NCBI GenBank assembly: GCA_016872055.1 | Contig: VHBH01000006.1 | Span: 1 to 64,000, forward strand | Direction: 5' to 3' | Origin: Nitrososphaerota archaeon | Lineage (GTDB): Archaea > Thermoproteota > Nitrososphaeria > Nitrososphaerales > Nitrosopumilaceae | DNA: 64,000 nucleotides | Part shown: in pieces, positions 63,089 through 64,000 of the stretch | Layout: each line of letters opens with the position of its first letter | How positions within the stretch are numbered: position 1 is the stretch's first letter | Notes under the pieces: model-generated | Told to the model about the DNA's origin: nothing | Seen by the model: the letters and a program-made list of their open reading frames with translations, nothing else | Database searches by the model: none | Made by a program: the position numbers and the translations under genes

Positions 63089-63703
63089 TTAGCCAATACC
63101 CATTATTTCCAAAAATTCAGCTTCTGTCCTTGGCTGCATAACAAAGTTCATCTTTTTTTGTGTGCCCAGAGTCGAGGTAGGAGCAGAGCCATAGTTGTGC
63201 CCAGGATACATCACCAAGTTATCGTCCATTTTGCGCATAACATTGACTATACTATGATACAGTTCCCTTACATCTCCTCCAGGAAGATCCACCCTTCCGC
63301 ACGTTCCAACAAAGAGCGTGTCGCCAGAGAAGATCTTGCCATCACCTACAAGGCATATGCTATCCTTGGAGTGTCCGGGTGTATGAACCACTGTAAGTTC
63401 GGAGCTACCAAATCTGATCTTGTCCCCGTCAGATACCTCTAGGTCATGCTTTATTGTGGATGTTTTGTATTGCAGTATTGGTGCGCCCGTTTCCTTTTTC
63501 ATTGCGTCATTTCCTATTGTGTGATCGAAGTGATGGTGAGTATTTACAATGTATTTTATTTTGATATTATTTTTCTGGACAATTCTCATTATTTCGTCCA
63601 GATCCCAGGACGGATCGATTATGATTCCCTCACTTGTTGATTCATCTTCCAGAACATAGGTAAAGTTCTGCATGCTGCCAACTGAAATCTGATGAACTAT
63701 CAT
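63089..63703 (-). CDS. MBL-fold hydrolase (glyoxalase II-like)
   Basis: 204 aa metallo-beta-lactamase fold. Metal ligands are in NTHHHFDHTIG (HxHxDH), HTPGHSKDSICLV, SGDTLF, and the final PGHNYG, the glyoxalase II/persulfide dioxygenase arrangement. Glyoxalase II or a related thioester hydrolase is likely. Overlaps the upstream epimerase gene by 4 nt and abuts cobT. Confidence 0.9.
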   Translation of the reverse strand: MIVHQISVGSMQNFTYVLEDESTSEGIIIDPSWDLDEIMRIVQKNNIKIKYIVNTHHHFDHTIGNDAMKKETGAPILQYKTSTIKHDLEVSDGDKIRFGSSELTVVHTPGHSKDSICLVGDGKIFSGDTLFVGTCGRVDLPGGDVRELYHSIVNVMRKMDDNLVMYPGHNYGSAPTSTLGTQKKMNFVMQPRTEAEFLEIMGIG

Positions 63704-64000
63704 AGTACACCTATTTCGGCTTCTGGTGGGATGCCAATCTTTTCAACAAAGATTGTTCCGCAAAGGTCATTTCTTTTTGGCATTCCTCGCTTCATTTTGT
63801 GAAATGTGACAGTCATGTCTGCTTTTACATACTTGTTTGCTGTGTTTCCCGTGTCAGGGTCAACACCAGAAGGAACATCGACTGCTATTTTGAATGCCTT
63901 TGTTTTGTTGATAAGATCAATTGCCGATGCATGCGGCTCTCTAATGTCTCCAGAGATTCCGGTTCCCAAGATTCCATCTATTATGATATCAACGTCAAAG
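63700..64000 (-). CDS. nnrE: NAD(P)H-hydrate epimerase (YjeF N-terminal domain), partial
   Basis: Cut by the right edge; only the C-terminal 100 codons are present. Readable: FDVDIIIDGILGTGISGDIR with the DGxxGTG substrate loop, AVDVPSGVDPDTG, ADMTVTFHKMKRGM, VEKIGIPPEAE. This is the YjeF N-terminal fold, which epimerises hydrated NAD(P)H for repair. Whether a C-terminal dehydratase is fused can be answered: the frame ends soon after this domain, so here it is not fused C-terminally. Confidence 0.9.
   Translation of the reverse strand, partial: FDVDIIIDGILGTGISGDIREPHASAIDLINKTKAFKIAVDVPSGVDPDTGNTANKYVKADMTVTFHKMKRGMPKRNDLCGTIFVEKIGIPPEAEIGVL

Noticed and set aside
1..64000. Mobile elements, prophage or defence islands
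   Set aside because: No transposase, integrase, terminal inverted repeats, target duplications or known defence genes seen; content is mainly core genes plus envelope and metal genes.

Overview
The window is chromosomal DNA from an ammonia-oxidising-type thaumarchaeon (Nitrososphaerota), most likely Nitrosopumilales. The reasons are: archaeal-type ribosomal proteins, Spt5/SecE, archaeal NusA and prefoldin; a single unsplit RNA polymerase A subunit (rpoA) next to an unsplit rpoB; several cell-surface proteins ending in the PEFG-CTERM sorting signal known from thaumarchaea; S-layer-like secreted proteins; a two-domain multicopper oxidase; and CobT of cobalamin synthesis. G+C looks like roughly two fifths by eye, higher than typical Nitrosopumilus, so a Nitrosotenuis-like relative is possible, but this is a guess. 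Genes are dense. Many promoters show a TATA-like box about 25-30 nt before the start codon (leaderless transcripts), and many starts are TTG or GTG.

Layout. 0-6.4 kb: ftsY (cut by the left edge), prefoldin alpha, superoxide dismutase, a secreted subtilase, ATP-type PEP carboxykinase, rpl32e-rpl19e. 6.3-12.3 kb: a small Ogt-type methyltransferase, D-aminoacyl-tRNA deacylase, secE-spt5-rpl11, an Lrp regulator, rpl1-rpl10, a TRIC-like channel, rpl12 on the opposite strand, and an unknown protein. 12.4-17.9 kb: alaS-leuS. 18.4-24.4 kb: an FAD oxidoreductase, a GIY-YIG protein, two CPA2 antiporters, a YkgJ cysteine-cluster protein, small ORFs, a remnant of a TFB gene, and a tRNA-Gln(CTG) carrying two introns.

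24.4-36.2 kb is the transcription/translation superoperon on the minus strand: rpoH-rpoB-rpoA, then two secreted proteins, then rpl30e-nusA-rps12-rps7. One of the two secreted proteins has a Kazal domain and an almost perfect internal duplication. 36.3-39.0 kb holds three tandem PEFG-CTERM surface proteins.

39.0-44.3 kb is a candidate nickel-pincer-nucleotide cofactor region: larC-larE-cysteine desulfurase on the minus strand, and malate dehydrogenase-larB divergent from it. No larA racemase is present in the window. It is followed by a VIT1-type metal transporter and a B12-binding-domain radical SAM enzyme (45.1-46.6 kb), a decayed surface-protein gene, another surface protein with a CFI-box, and a 969-aa S-layer-like protein (up to 51.5 kb). 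51.6-55.7 kb is a metal module: a CDF transporter, a ZIP transporter with an extra ectodomain, and a multicopper oxidase whose promoter carries a perfect 22-bp palindrome. 55.7-59.0 kb is a winged-helix-like protein with a VWA/MoxR-ATPase pair. 59.1-64 kb contains rps13 with a long Ala/Pro/Lys tail, rps4, glmS, cobT, an MBL-fold hydrolase and the start of NAD(P)HX epimerase, cut by the right edge.

No CRISPR array, rRNA gene, insertion sequence or prophage was recognised.
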